The position numbers and the translations under genes are program-made. Below, piece by piece: positions 18,210-26,843 of a DNA stretch of 64,000 nt. This stretch comes from Pseudochelatococcus lubricantis (GTDB taxonomy: Bacteria > Pseudomonadota > Alphaproteobacteria > Rhizobiales > Beijerinckiaceae): positions 496,001 to 560,000 of the forward strand of contig NZ_JAASQI010000002.1 in NCBI RefSeq assembly GCF_011762225.1, read 5' to 3'. Below the pieces are notes generated by a model. The model was given only the letters and a program-made list of their open reading frames with translations. It did not search any database and was not told the DNA's origin. Within the stretch, counting starts at the first letter, position 1, and the number at the start of each line of letters is the position of its first letter.

Positions 18210-19364
18210 TCAGGCGCTCGCCGCGATCCCGCCGGATTTTTTCGCCGTGCCTGCAAGCGGCGCCGGCCCTTCCAGATAGCGCGTCAGCCAGTATAGGCAC
18301 ATGATGCCGGCGGGAACGACCGCAAGCCCGGTCAGCGTGTTGCCCGAAAGGCGCAACCCTTCCGTCAGCGTGGCGAATATCTGGCCGGCGCTGCTGAGTA
18401 CCGATCCGAGCGCGAAAATCGCCAGCCCGTGGCGGCCTATCAGCGCCATCGGCCTGCCGAACGGCCACTGCAACAGCATGCCGCCCACGCGGAAGCGTGC
18501 CAGCAGGTACGCAAGCGCCAGAAAATGCGCCAGCCGCATCACGCCCATGTCTGTCTTGTCGAAGCCGCCGAGGGCGCGCGCCGCATCGAACAGCCCCGGT
18601 TCAAGGCCGAACATGTTGGTCGTCAGCACGACGCCGGCGGCGACAAACAGGGAGCATACGGCCGTCAGCCACGGCAAGGCCTGCAGTTGCTCGCCGGAGC
18701 GCCTCATCACGATCACCGCGACGACGCCGATCACGAAGGCGAACTGCCACGCGAAGGGGTTGAGAAACCACAGCCCCTCCACCGGCCAGCTCGGCAGGTT
18801 CACCTGCGGCGCCTGCGCGATGGCGTAGATGATGAACGACACGATCAGCGTCGCCATGGGCGAGCGCCATGCCGCGAGCAGGATGAACGGCGCGCACAGC
18901 ATCAGCAGGATGTAGAGCGGCAGAATATTGTAATAGCCCAGTTGATGCCCCAGACTCATGATGCCGAGCAGCGCTGCGGCGGGGTCATCGAAAATCACAT
19001 CGCGGCCATGGCCGAGGATGAAGGCCTCCCGGCCTGTCAGCACGAAGGCATTGGCGAAGAGCGCGATCGCCGTGAATGTCAGCAGCAGGTGGATGGCATA
19101 AAGCAGGAAGGCGCGTCGCCACGCCTTGTTCAGCGCGCCGAGCGTGTCGCCGCGCGACATGTTGCCGCCATAGGCCAGCGCGACCGAAAGGCCGGAGATG
19201 AAGACGAAGGCTTCGGCTGAATCGGAAAAGCCGAAATTGCGCGGCGTGACGGACTCGAAAATGTTGCCGGGCACGTGGTTGATGAAGATGATGACAAGCA
19301 CCAGCCCGCGCCAGAAGTCGATGGTCTCGATCCGGCCCGTTGCCGTTCCGCTTCGCCTTTGCAA
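18210..19364 (-). CDS. opgC: OpgC-family membrane acyltransferase-like protein
   Basis: A 384-residue integral membrane protein with about ten hydrophobic segments. The opening motif RIETIDFWRGLVLVIIFINH followed by SDSAEAFVFISGLSVALAYG is diagnostic for the OpgC family, which succinylates osmoregulated periplasmic glucans. I place the start at the TTG at 19364 because AAGGAGG lies eight bases upstream, whereas longer frames run through a region without a start signal. The gene is monocistronic, convergent with tam. Confidence 0.85.
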   Translation of the reverse strand: MQRRSGTATGRIETIDFWRGLVLVIIFINHVPGNIFESVTPRNFGFSDSAEAFVFISGLSVALAYGGNMSRGDTLGALNKAWRRAFLLYAIHLLLTFTAIALFANAFVLTGREAFILGHGRDVIFDDPAAALLGIMSLGHQLGYYNILPLYILLMLCAPFILLAAWRSPMATLIVSFIIYAIAQAPQVNLPSWPVEGLWFLNPFAWQFAFVIGVVAVIVMRRSGEQLQALPWLTAVCSLFVAAGVVLTTNMFGLEPGLFDAARALGGFDKTDMGVMRLAHFLALAYLLARFRVGGMLLQWPFGRPMALIGRHGLAIFALGSVLSSAGQIFATLTEGLRLSGNTLTGLAVVPAGIMCLYWLTRYLEGPAPLAGTAKKSGGIAASA

Positions 19365-19497
19365 TGCGTTGTCCTCCTTGCGCCGATTGTTCCGGCGCAA
19401 CTGCGCAAACGTGTTTCTGAATGGATTGTTCCGATCCAAGAGGGCGCGGTGTGCGCTGTCGCACATACGGCGCCGTCAGGACCGGTGTGAGGCACGG

Positions 19498-19833
19498 TCA
19501 ATGGCCGACGGTTTTCGAGAACAGGTTGATGACCAGCACACCGCCGATGATCATTGCGAGCCCGGCAATGGCGGGAAGATCGAGCTTCTGCTGGAAGGCG
19601 ACGAAGCCGACGAGCGCAATGAGCACGATGCCGATGCCGCTCCAGATCGCATAAACGATGCCGACAGGAATGAACTTGAGCGTCAACGACAGGAAATAGA
19701 ACGAAATGACGTAACCCGCCACGGTAATAAGGGAGGGGACGAGGCGCGTGAAGCCTTCCGCCGTCTTCAGCGACGATGTCGCGATCACCTCGCAGACGAT
19801 GGCAATCGCCAGATAAATATAGGCGTTACTCAT
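19498..19833 (-). CDS. Small multidrug resistance (SMR) family transporter
   Basis: A 111-residue protein with four membrane helices. The essential glutamate of SMR proteins is present at residue 15 in AIVCEVIATSSLK, and YAIWSGIGIVLIALVGFVAF and GVLVINLFSKT are typical of the EmrE subgroup rather than SugE/Gdx (which usually has W-x-x-E and a different loop). It would export cationic toxic compounds in exchange for protons as a dimer. It lies between argB and opgC on the same strand, with 56 bases separating it from the end of argB. Confidence 0.9.
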   Translation of the reverse strand: MSNAYIYLAIAIVCEVIATSSLKTAEGFTRLVPSLITVAGYVISFYFLSLTLKFIPVGIVYAIWSGIGIVLIALVGFVAFQQKLDLPAIAGLAMIIGGVLVINLFSKTVGH

Positions 19834-19889
19834 GAAAATCCGCTTCGACAGGCGATACCGGCCGGGCGCCGCCCGGCCGGCCGGTAGGC

Positions 19890-20795
19890 TCAGGGCGTGA
19901 TGAGCGTGCCGGCGCCGTGGTCGGTGTAGAGTTCGAGCAGCACCGAGTGCGGCACCTTGCCGTCCAGGATGACGACGCCCTCGACGCCCTGTTCGAGCGC
20001 GTAGATGCAGGTCTCGACCTTGGGAATCATGCCGCCGGTGATGGTGCCGTCGGCGACGAGGCGGCGGCAGTCGTCGATGGTGAGCTGCCGCAGCAATTGC
20101 TTGTTCTTGTCCAGAACGCCGGGCACGTCGGTGAGCAGCAGCAGGCGCTTGGCCCGCATGGCGCCCGCGATGGCGCCGGCGAACGTGTCCGCGTTTATGT
20201 TGTAGGTAGCGCCGTCCTCGCCCGGCGCGACGGGGGCGAGCACCGGGATGAGTTCGGCCTTCAGCACGGCGTCGAGCACCGCGCGGTTGACGCGCTGAGG
20301 CTCACCCACGAAGCCGAGATCGACGGCCTTTTCCTCAAGCGATTCGGGATCGACGATGCTGCGCGTCACCTTGCGGGCGGTGACCATGTTGCCGTCCTTG
20401 CCGCAGAGGCCGACGGCCCGCCCGCCTTCGGCCGCGATCGTGCCGACGAGCTGCTTGTTGATGGAGCCGGCCAGCACCATCTCCACCACTTCGACGGTGG
20501 CCTTGTCAGTGACACGCAGGCCCGCCTGGAACTCGGACGTGATGCCGAGCCGCTTCAGCATGCCGCCGATCTGCGGCCCGCCGCCGTGCACCACGATAGG
20601 CAGCACGCCGGACTGTTCGAGCAGCACGACATCCTCGGCGAAGTCCTCCGCTGCCGAGGCGTCGCCCATGGCGTGGCCGCCATACTTGATCACCACGACC
20701 TGCTGGTCGTAGCGCTGCATGTGGGGCAGCGCCTGAACGAGAATCTCCGCCCGGGCGAAGACGTCGGGCAGATCGGGGGGAGAGTGGTCGGTCAT
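19890..20795 (-). CDS. argB: Acetylglutamate kinase
   Basis: A 301-residue amino acid kinase for the second step of arginine biosynthesis. The start at 20795 ([19 protein letters not shown]) is chosen because it matches the usual N-terminus of alphaproteobacterial ArgB. Motifs: [13 protein letters not shown] near 35, [20 protein letters not shown] near 75, [16 protein letters not shown] near 200 and [17 protein letters not shown] near 255. Length and motifs are complete. It is on the same strand as the rpmH-rnpA-yidC-engB block, its usual neighbourhood in Hyphomicrobiales. Confidence 0.95.
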   Translation of the reverse strand: MTDHSPPDLPDVFARAEILVQALPHMQRYDQQVVVIKYGGHAMGDASAAEDFAEDVVLLEQSGVLPIVVHGGGPQIGGMLKRLGITSEFQAGLRVTDKATVEVVEMVLAGSINKQLVGTIAAEGGRAVGLCGKDGNMVTARKVTRSIVDPESLEEKAVDLGFVGEPQRVNRAVLDAVLKAELIPVLAPVAPGEDGATYNINADTFAGAIAGAMRAKRLLLLTDVPGVLDKNKQLLRQLTIDDCRRLVADGTITGGMIPKVETCIYALEQGVEGVVILDGKVPHSVLLELYTDHGAGTLITP

Positions 20796-20893
20796 GACGG
20801 GCGACGGTCCTGCAGTGCGATTCGCATCTTTTGTTGCTGTTCTACAGGACATAACGCGCCGTGTCGCCCGCGTTTTTCAAGGGCCGAGGACCA

Positions 20894-21268
20894 TCAGGCG
20901 TCGCGTCTCGCGGCAAGGGCTGCGATGGCGATGACGAGCCATCCGGCCATCAGGACCGTTCCGCCGGTGGGGGCCGCCATGTAGAACAGCGTCTTGCCCT
21001 CGACGGCGCGCAACGCCAGCTCGCCGCTGAACAGCGCCACGCCGGAGAAGACGAGTACGCCGCCCGCGTGCGCGATTCCCGCCCGCACGAGACCGGTGCG
21101 GATGAGGGCCGGCAAGGCGATAAGCGCGGGGGCGTGAAACAGCAGGAAGTTCGCCGACGTGCCGAGCCCGGTGCCGGGCCCCGTCACATGCGTGGCCGCC
21201 GCGGCGGCGGCGGTTCCCAGCAGGCCAAAAAGCGCCCCCAGCACGACGAGCGCGCGATCCATGATCAT
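20894..21268 (-). CDS. DUF423 family small membrane protein
   Basis: A 124-residue protein with four hydrophobic helices. ALVVLGALFGLLGTAAAAAA opens, followed by FLLFHAPALIALPAL and a central GGVLVFSGVALFSGELAL, the typical DUF423 pattern (in the family the central motif reads LFSGSLY or similar). Function unknown. It sits between argB and engB on the same strand. The start may be MIMDRAL or the third codon MDRAL. Confidence 0.85.
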   Translation of the reverse strand: MIMDRALVVLGALFGLLGTAAAAAATHVTGPGTGLGTSANFLLFHAPALIALPALIRTGLVRAGIAHAGGVLVFSGVALFSGELALRAVEGKTLFYMAAPTGGTVLMAGWLVIAIAALAARRDA

Positions 21269-21519
21269 TCCCCCGGAAGGTATGTGCGCAATCCAAAGGA
21301 CGACTCAGCGGCGCGGCTCTGGATTTCCATCCGCCTCACCAGACCATTTTTACGTTTCTTTGAAACGCGACAATGGTCCATCTCTTTGGTCCATCTCTTT
21401 GCATTTACGCAATTCCGAACACAAAGCGGTGTCCCCCCTTTGCTGAAATTGCCTTATCGCATCAACGGGCTGTTGCGGGAACTGCGACAAACCGTCGTCC
21501 GCGTCCGCGACAGAAACCT
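21269..21519. other. Intergenic region with a 13-bp tandem duplication
   Basis: About 250 bases between engB and the DUF423 gene, both on the minus strand. GGTCCATCTCTTT occurs twice head to tail at 21375-21400. No gene or clear promoter was seen. Confidence 0.4.
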
Positions 21520-22173
21520 TCAGCCTGCGCGCTCGTGCAGCAGCCGGACAATCGCCGCCTGCAGCGCGTCCATGCCGTCGCCGGTGCGGCTCGACGTGGC
21601 GATGACGCCGGGATAGGCGGCGGCGCGGCGCACGACCGCCTGTTCCGTCGTCCGGATACGCTCGGCCAGCGGGCCGGGCTTGAGGGCATCCGCCTTCGTG
21701 AGGACGATCTGGTACGACACAGCGGATTTATCAAGCGTATCCAGCACGTTGAGATCATTGTCCTTGAGGCCGTGGCGCGCGTCGATCAACACGTAGACGC
21801 GCGCGAGATTGGCACGGCCGCGCAGGTAGGCATGGATGAGTTCCGTCCACGCAGCGACCTTCTCCTTGCCCACCGCCGCATAGCCGTAGCCGGGCATGTC
21901 GACGAGGGTGAAGGCGTGGGGCTGGCCTTCGCCGATGCGGAAGAAGTTCAGCTCCTGCGTGCGCCCGGGCGTGCTCGACGTGCGCGCCAGCGCCTTGCGG
22001 CGTGTGAGGGCGTTGACGAGGCTCGACTTGCCGACGTTCGAGCGCCCGGCGAAGGCGATCTCGATGCCGTGCATGGGCGGCAGGCCGCCCAGCGAATCGG
22101 TGCCCCAGAAGAAATCCGCCTTGCCTGAGAACAGCTTGCGGGCAATGTCCTGATAATCGATCTGGTCTGTCAT
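21520..22173 (-). CDS. engB: Ribosome biogenesis GTPase EngB (YihA/YsxC)
   Basis: A 217-residue GTPase needed for large-subunit assembly. The start at ATG 22173 (MTDQIDYQDIARKLF) is preferred; a GTG seven codons upstream is possible. G1 is GRSNVGKSSLVNAL near residue 45, G2 lies in SSTPGRTQELNFF, G3 is LVDMPGYGYAAVGKEK, G4 is VLTKADALKPG, and the C-terminal TSSRTGDG is the G5 serine motif. All are intact. It lies between yidC and the DUF423/argB genes. Confidence 0.95.
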   Translation of the reverse strand: MTDQIDYQDIARKLFSGKADFFWGTDSLGGLPPMHGIEIAFAGRSNVGKSSLVNALTRRKALARTSSTPGRTQELNFFRIGEGQPHAFTLVDMPGYGYAAVGKEKVAAWTELIHAYLRGRANLARVYVLIDARHGLKDNDLNVLDTLDKSAVSYQIVLTKADALKPGPLAERIRTTEQAVVRRAAAYPGVIATSSRTGDGMDALQAAIVRLLHERAG

Positions 22174-22225
22174 TCGGGCTTTATCAACCGGCACGCCCCG
22201 CCACGCAAGGCCGCTTCATGCAAGA

Positions 22226-22263
22226 GCGGCGAAGAACGGGCCTTTCGGCCCGCCCTTCGCCGC
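22226..22263 (-). terminator. GC-rich hairpin behind yidC
   Basis: A 17-base arm at 22226-22242 pairs with 22247-22263 around a TTTC loop, with two mismatched positions. It lies between the end of yidC (22290) and the start of engB (22173). It could attenuate or protect the transcript. There is no T-run, so it is not a textbook intrinsic terminator. Confidence 0.4.
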
Positions 22264-22289
22264 CGTGAGATAACGGAACAGGCCGGGGA

Positions 22290-24131
22290 TCAGCCGCTTT
22301 TGGCTTCCTTCTTGCGGAACATGCCGCGCAGGTTGTCCCACAATTCGATCTTCACACCGTTCCGGTGCATGATGTAGCCCTGCTGAATGACGGAGAGCAG
22401 GTTATTCCACGACCAGTAGATCACCAGGCCCGCCGGGAACGATGCCAGCATGAACGTGAACAGGATGGGCATCCACGTGAACATCGTCTGCTGGATGGGA
22501 TCGGGTGGCGCCGGGTTCATCTTCATCTGGATGAACATGGTGAAGCCCATGAGCACCGGCCACAGGCCGATTATCAGGAACGGCCCGAGCACCGGCACCT
22601 GCGAGGGGTCCCACGGGATGAGGCCGAACAGCGTGAGGATCGGCAGCGGATCGGGCGCCGAGAGGTCCTTGATCCAGCCGAAGAAGGGCGCCTGCCGCAT
22701 CTCGATGGTAATGAACAGCACCTTGTAGAGCGCGAAGAAGACGGGGATCTGCACCAGCATCGGCCAGCAGCCGGCGATGGGGTTGATCTTCTCCTTCTTG
22801 TAAAGCTCCATCAGCGCCTGCTGCTGCTTCGTCCGGTCGTCCTTATAGCGCTCGCGGATGGCGACCATCTCGGGCTGCACGGCCTTCATCTTCGCCATCG
22901 ACGCATAGGAGCGGTTGGCAAGCGGCAGGAAGGCGAGCTTCACCAGCACCGTGACGATCAGGATCGCGACGCCGAAGTTGCCGACCAGCTTGTAGAAGAA
23001 ATCGAGCAGCCAGAACATGGGCTTGGTGATGAAGTAGAACCAGCCCCAGTCGATCAGCAGGTCGAAGTTCTTGATGCCGAGGTCCTGCTGGTACTTCGAG
23101 ATCGCCGCCACTTCCTTGGCGCCGGCGAAGAAATGCACCCGGCTTACGACGCGGCTGCCCGGCGCGACCTCCTGCCCACCGCCGAGCAGGTCGGCCTGAT
23201 AGACGGGCTGGTTGTTCGCGCCCGTGCGCAGGGAGAAGCGGCCCGTGTAGGGCGTGGACTGCGCGGGCACGAGCGCCGTCGCCCAGTATTTGTCGGTTAT
23301 GCCGAGGAAGCCCCCGGTCACGTTGTCGAACACGGCGCCCGTACCGCCGGTGGGCAGCGCGTCCTTCTTGGTGAGGTCGGCGTATTTGATTTCCTGCAGG
23401 CCGTGATCGCCGAGAACGCCGATCATGCCTTCGTGCAGCAGGTAGAAATTCTCGGTGTGCGGCGTGCCACGCCGCGACACCAGCGACCACGGATGCAGCG
23501 TGACCGGCGCTGCACCTTTGTTCTCGACGCTGTCGGTGACGGTGAACATGGCGTCATCGTCAACGGCGATGACGCGCCGGAAAACGAGGCCCTCGCCGTT
23601 GTCCCACGTCAGCGTGACCGGCGCAGCGGTGGTCAGGCGCTCGGCATCCGCCGTCCACATCGTGGCGGGCGAAGGCACCGCCGCAGCGCTGCCGCCCGCC
23701 GTCACCCAGCCGAAATCGGCGAAATAGGGGTGCGGGCTAGCGGCCGGCGACAGAAGCACGATGTTGCGGCTGTGCGGGTCGACTGTCTCATGGTACGCGC
23801 GCAGTGACACATCGTCGATGCGCCCGCCGGTGAGCGCGATCGATCCCGAAATCTTCGGCGTGTCGACGGTGATCCGGTTGCCGCCTGCGACGGCCTGATC
23901 GCGCGTCAGCACAGCGGCGGGCGCGCTCGCTTCCGGAACGCCGCCAGCCGTTGGCTGCGCCGGCGTGGGCACGGCGGCATCGGTCGATTGAGGCTGCTGA
24001 GTCGTTTGCTGCTGCGTGGCTTGCTGCGCGGGCGGCGGCACGACCGGTTCGGCAAAGAAGTACTGCCAGCCGAACAGAATCAGAAACGACAGGGTGATGG
24101 CCAGAATCAGATTCTTTTGGTCGCCGCTCAT
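22290..24131 (-). CDS. yidC: Membrane protein insertase YidC
   Basis: A 613-residue inner-membrane insertase of Gram-negative type. An N-terminal anchor ([20 protein letters not shown]) precedes a Pro/Gln/Thr-rich linker, the large periplasmic beta domain (about 80-350), and five C-terminal helices beginning [20 protein letters not shown]. The hydrophilic-groove arginine lies in [13 protein letters not shown]. The tail [20 protein letters not shown] is positively charged for ribosome contact. Its ATG overlaps the rnpA stop codon by an ATGA, so the two are coupled, and no separate yidD gene lies between them. Confidence 0.95.
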   Translation of the reverse strand: MSGDQKNLILAITLSFLILFGWQYFFAEPVVPPPAQQATQQQTTQQPQSTDAAVPTPAQPTAGGVPEASAPAAVLTRDQAVAGGNRITVDTPKISGSIALTGGRIDDVSLRAYHETVDPHSRNIVLLSPAASPHPYFADFGWVTAGGSAAAVPSPATMWTADAERLTTAAPVTLTWDNGEGLVFRRVIAVDDDAMFTVTDSVENKGAAPVTLHPWSLVSRRGTPHTENFYLLHEGMIGVLGDHGLQEIKYADLTKKDALPTGGTGAVFDNVTGGFLGITDKYWATALVPAQSTPYTGRFSLRTGANNQPVYQADLLGGGQEVAPGSRVVSRVHFFAGAKEVAAISKYQQDLGIKNFDLLIDWGWFYFITKPMFWLLDFFYKLVGNFGVAILIVTVLVKLAFLPLANRSYASMAKMKAVQPEMVAIRERYKDDRTKQQQALMELYKKEKINPIAGCWPMLVQIPVFFALYKVLFITIEMRQAPFFGWIKDLSAPDPLPILTLFGLIPWDPSQVPVLGPFLIIGLWPVLMGFTMFIQMKMNPAPPDPIQQTMFTWMPILFTFMLASFPAGLVIYWSWNNLLSVIQQGYIMHRNGVKIELWDNLRGMFRKKEAKSG

Positions 24132-24652
24132 GAATGATCCGTAGGGTTTCGCTGTATGGTGCCGTGTGGGCGGTCGGTAGCCTTGCCGCGCCTTCTGTGC
24201 GAGGGACGGCCGTCTCGGCCCAGAGGATTACCCTGTCGCGGCGGCGAGGAAAAGGCCCGTTTGAGATCGGAGGCGATGATGTCCATCGGCGCTGTCAGCA
24301 GCTCGCCGCGCCCAACGATCACGAAATCGATATCCGCATTCGGCCAGAAGGCCCGCACGTCTTGCAGTGCGGCGCGCAGCCGGCGCCTGATGCGATTCCG
24401 CCCCACGGCATTGGCCGTCTTCTTGGTGACGGTCAGGCCGAAGCGCGGGCCGCTGACAGGAACGCGCGAACACACCGGCACGGACACACCGGAGTCCCCG
24501 GGTGCTTCGGAGGAGCGCTCGTGAATCTGGACGGTCATGCGGCTGGAATGAACACGGCGACCCGAGGCCGCCGTCAGAAACTCCGCCCGCTTGAGCAAAC
24601 GCGGCAACCGCGAGGAGCGGCGTCCGGATGCTGACTGTTCGGTTTCGTTCAT
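24128..24652 (-). CDS. rnpA: Ribonuclease P protein component
   Basis: A 174-residue basic protein that assists RNase P RNA in tRNA 5' maturation. The start at 24652 ([19 protein letters not shown]) is chosen because [11 protein letters not shown] is the conserved N-terminus. The signature [13 protein letters not shown] follows [14 protein letters not shown]. The protein is longer than the usual ~120 residues, owing to a serine-rich insert ([15 protein letters not shown]) and an extended basic C-terminus. It is encoded between rpmH and yidC, overlapping yidC by four bases. Confidence 0.92.
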   Translation of the reverse strand: MNETEQSASGRRSSRLPRLLKRAEFLTAASGRRVHSSRMTVQIHERSSEAPGDSGVSVPVCSRVPVSGPRFGLTVTKKTANAVGRNRIRRRLRAALQDVRAFWPNADIDFVIVGRGELLTAPMDIIASDLKRAFSSPPRQGNPLGRDGRPSHRRRGKATDRPHGTIQRNPTDHS

Positions 24653-24738
24653 GACAGCGATCCGGGATTCGGCGCCGTGTGCCTGCCCGATATCCGGCTG
24701 GCCCGTCGGAAAGAGGTTAGGCCCGCCGAAAACCGCTG

Positions 24739-24873
24739 TCAGGCGCTCAGGCGCTTGCGGCCGCGCGCGCGGCGCGCAGCGAGAACGGCGCGGCCGCCCT
24801 TGGTCGCCAGGCGCGCACGGAAGCCGTGGCGGCGCTTGCGAACGATCTTGCTCGGTTGATAAGTCCTTTTCAC
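24739..24873 (-). CDS. rpmH: Large ribosomal subunit protein bL34
   Basis: A 44-residue protein starting at the GTG at 24873 with [18 protein letters not shown] and ending [11 protein letters not shown], a full-length bL34. The longer frame upstream of the GTG is not typical of bL34. It is the first gene of the rpmH-rnpA-yidC block, with its promoter candidate about 95 bases upstream. Confidence 0.95.
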   Translation of the reverse strand: MKRTYQPSKIVRKRRHGFRARLATKGGRAVLAARRARGRKRLSA

Positions 24874-24965
24874 GGCCCTGAACTCCGGTCGCACGAATAA
24901 AACGAAACGCGCGCGACGAGGCCGCTCGCGCCTTTGACCGCATCGGTCATCCCGACGGCGGTCAG

Positions 24966-24993
24966 ATAATCTGGTGATTTCGGCTGTTGTAAA
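24966..24993 (-). promoter_or_regulatory. rpmH: Candidate sigma-70 promoter for rpmH-rnpA-yidC
   Basis: On the minus strand TTTACA (24993-24988) and GATTAT (24971-24966) are separated by 16 bases, a 5/6 and a 4/6 match to the consensus. They lie about 95 bases before the rpmH start. A small TGTTGT-aaa-ACAACA inverted repeat overlaps the -35 side. Confidence 0.4.
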
Positions 24994-25337
24994 ACAACAA
25001 ACGGCGCCCACGACAGGCACCGCCATACCGAAACCGGCTTATGGCCGGATTTTTCCCAAAAGTCAACGCCGACTTTGCCGACTGACAGTCGCGGGCGGGC
25101 CGCGGGCCGGGTCATGCACGCGCTGCATTGCTTCGCGGCGGCCGCGCCGGGCCGCCGCGTGGCGTTTCCTTTTGCCCGCCGGCCGTTTGTCGGTTATCAC
25201 GAACGGGTTACCCCCGGCGGCCGGGCATGCTGTATCGGGCCATGCATTTGGAGGCGATGGATGAATGGATCATCACCTTTGGACATTCAGGCCGCCAGCG
25301 CAAGGCCCGGCGTGCGCACGGGCAGGGGGGCCGCAGG
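24994..25337. other. Divergent intergenic region before the flavoprotein gene
   Basis: About 340 bases between the rpmH promoter and the chosen start of the flavoprotein. The plus-strand frame of the flavoprotein stays open back to 25128, so an earlier start (for example the ATG at 25257 behind GGAGG) cannot be excluded. No other signal was recognised. Confidence 0.3.
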
Positions 25338-26834
25338 ATGACGCATGAACCGCGCCTGCCGGCCCCACCCCCGCCGCGTCCCGCCGAACGTGTGGATATC
25401 TGCGTTCTCGGACCCGGCGCTGGCGGAAGGTTCGTCGCCGTCAAGGCGGCCGAGGCCGGAGCGTCCGTCGTCCACATATCGCCGCCCGGCTGGGAGCGGG
25501 GCCTGCCCGGCCTTGCCGTGGGCACACGCGCCTTCATCGAAGCGGCGGCACTCTTTCATGCCCGGACGGCGCTCGCGACTCTCGGCCTGGCGGGCGCGGA
25601 GGCGGATGCCGCCCGCCAGAACCTGCGTCCGACGGGCGAGGGGCTCGCGCGCCACCTGCACGCCGCCGCGGAGGCACTGGCCGGCGGTCTCGCCGACGCA
25701 CGCCTGCGGGCACTGAGAGTGCGTGTGCTGTCGGATGTCGCGCGCTTCGAGAACGCGAAGACCCTGCGCGTGGGCGACGAACGTTTCGCCGCCCGCCACT
25801 TCGTGCTGGCGCCGGCATTGCAATGGGCCATGCCCGCCATTCCCGGCCTCAACGAGATCGACTGCCTGACGCCCGACCGCCCGCTCGTCGCCTCGCGTCC
25901 CGTTGAGCGTCTGGCCGTCATCGGCACCACGGATGCCGCGCTGGCGCTGGCGCAAGCACACCGGCGGCTCGGCGCGCGGGTGACGTTGCTGCGCGGTGAG
26001 GAGCCCGCGGATGCGACTCCCCTGGACGAGGAAGCCCTGCGCCATGTCCTGATGGGACTCGAACGCGACGGCGTCGCCGTGCGGACGGACCTTGCCGCCG
26101 TGCGGATCGAGGCGCATGGGCGCGAGGCGCTGGTGCATGCCGCGGGCGCCGCCGACACGGAGACCTTCGACGTCAGCCAGGTGCTGGTCGCGCCGCCGAC
26201 ACGCGCTGTCTTCGGCGATGCCGCGTGGCAGGAGGCGCAGGTAGCCCTGCGCGACGACGGCGCGCCCGTCCTCGATGCCTTCCAGCGAACCTCCAACCGC
26301 CGCATTCAGGCGATCGGCGCCATCGGCGGCGGCGATCTTTTTTCCGCCACGCTTGAGCGGCAGGCTGATGTGATCATCGATCACGTACTCTCCGGCCGGA
26401 AACTGAGGGCGATGCCGGCCACGCGCCTTCTTCCGACGTCGCCGGAGGTGGCTGTCGTCGGACTGACCGAGAAGGCCGCACGCGGGGAAGGGGAGATCAG
26501 GGTCTTGCGCACGTCCTTCGCCTGGCACCCCGCCCGCGTCGCGCGGTATCGCGGCAGCGATCCGGTTGCGGGGGAAATCAAGGTGGTCGCGCGGCGCGAC
26601 GGCCGCATCGCGGGCTGCACGATCATCGGCGAGGGTGCCGGCGACATCGCGGGCCTGTGGACCTTGGCCATCACGCGGGGGCTGAAGCTCGCCGACCTCG
26701 CGGACCTCGCGTTTCCGGATTGCAGCCGCCACAGCCTGACCCGCCGTGCCACGCGCCTGACGGTTTTCGGCTGGCCGCGTTCGGCCGGCCTGCTGCTGCG
26801 CCTCGCGCGTTGGTGGTGGAAGCTGCGCGGCTGA
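25338..26834 (+). CDS. Pyridine nucleotide-disulfide oxidoreductase-like flavoprotein without the redox disulfide
   Basis: A 498-residue FAD-binding protein of the dihydrolipoamide-dehydrogenase fold. The FAD motif is ICVLGPGAGGRFVAVKAAEAG near residue 22. The NAD(P) motif RLAVIGTTDAALALAQAHRRLGA is near 190, and the FAD-ribityl region AIGAIGGGDLFSATLERQAD near 325. Where family members carry GGTCxNxGCxPSK, this protein has GLPGLAVGTRAFIEAA, without either cysteine. The C-terminal dimerisation domain ends in a hydrophobic/basic tail (LLLRLARWWWKLRG) that could touch the membrane. It is not expected to reduce disulfides. It is followed nine bases later by a histidine kinase gene, which suggests a redox-sensing or respiratory partner role (inference). 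Start uncertain. Confidence 0.75.
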   Translation: MTHEPRLPAPPPPRPAERVDICVLGPGAGGRFVAVKAAEAGASVVHISPPGWERGLPGLAVGTRAFIEAAALFHARTALATLGLAGAEADAARQNLRPTGEGLARHLHAAAEALAGGLADARLRALRVRVLSDVARFENAKTLRVGDERFAARHFVLAPALQWAMPAIPGLNEIDCLTPDRPLVASRPVERLAVIGTTDAALALAQAHRRLGARVTLLRGEEPADATPLDEEALRHVLMGLERDGVAVRTDLAAVRIEAHGREALVHAAGAADTETFDVSQVLVAPPTRAVFGDAAWQEAQVALRDDGAPVLDAFQRTSNRRIQAIGAIGGGDLFSATLERQADVIIDHVLSGRKLRAMPATRLLPTSPEVAVVGLTEKAARGEGEIRVLRTSFAWHPARVARYRGSDPVAGEIKVVARRDGRIAGCTIIGEGAGDIAGLWTLAITRGLKLADLADLAFPDCSRHSLTRRATRLTVFGWPRSAGLLLRLARWWWKLRG

Positions 26835-26843
26835 GGCGGGGCC

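Noticed and set aside
24982-24996. TGTTGT-aaa-ACAACA hairpin as a terminator
   Set aside because: It lies in a divergent promoter region and overlaps the proposed -35 element of rpmH; there is no T-run after it.
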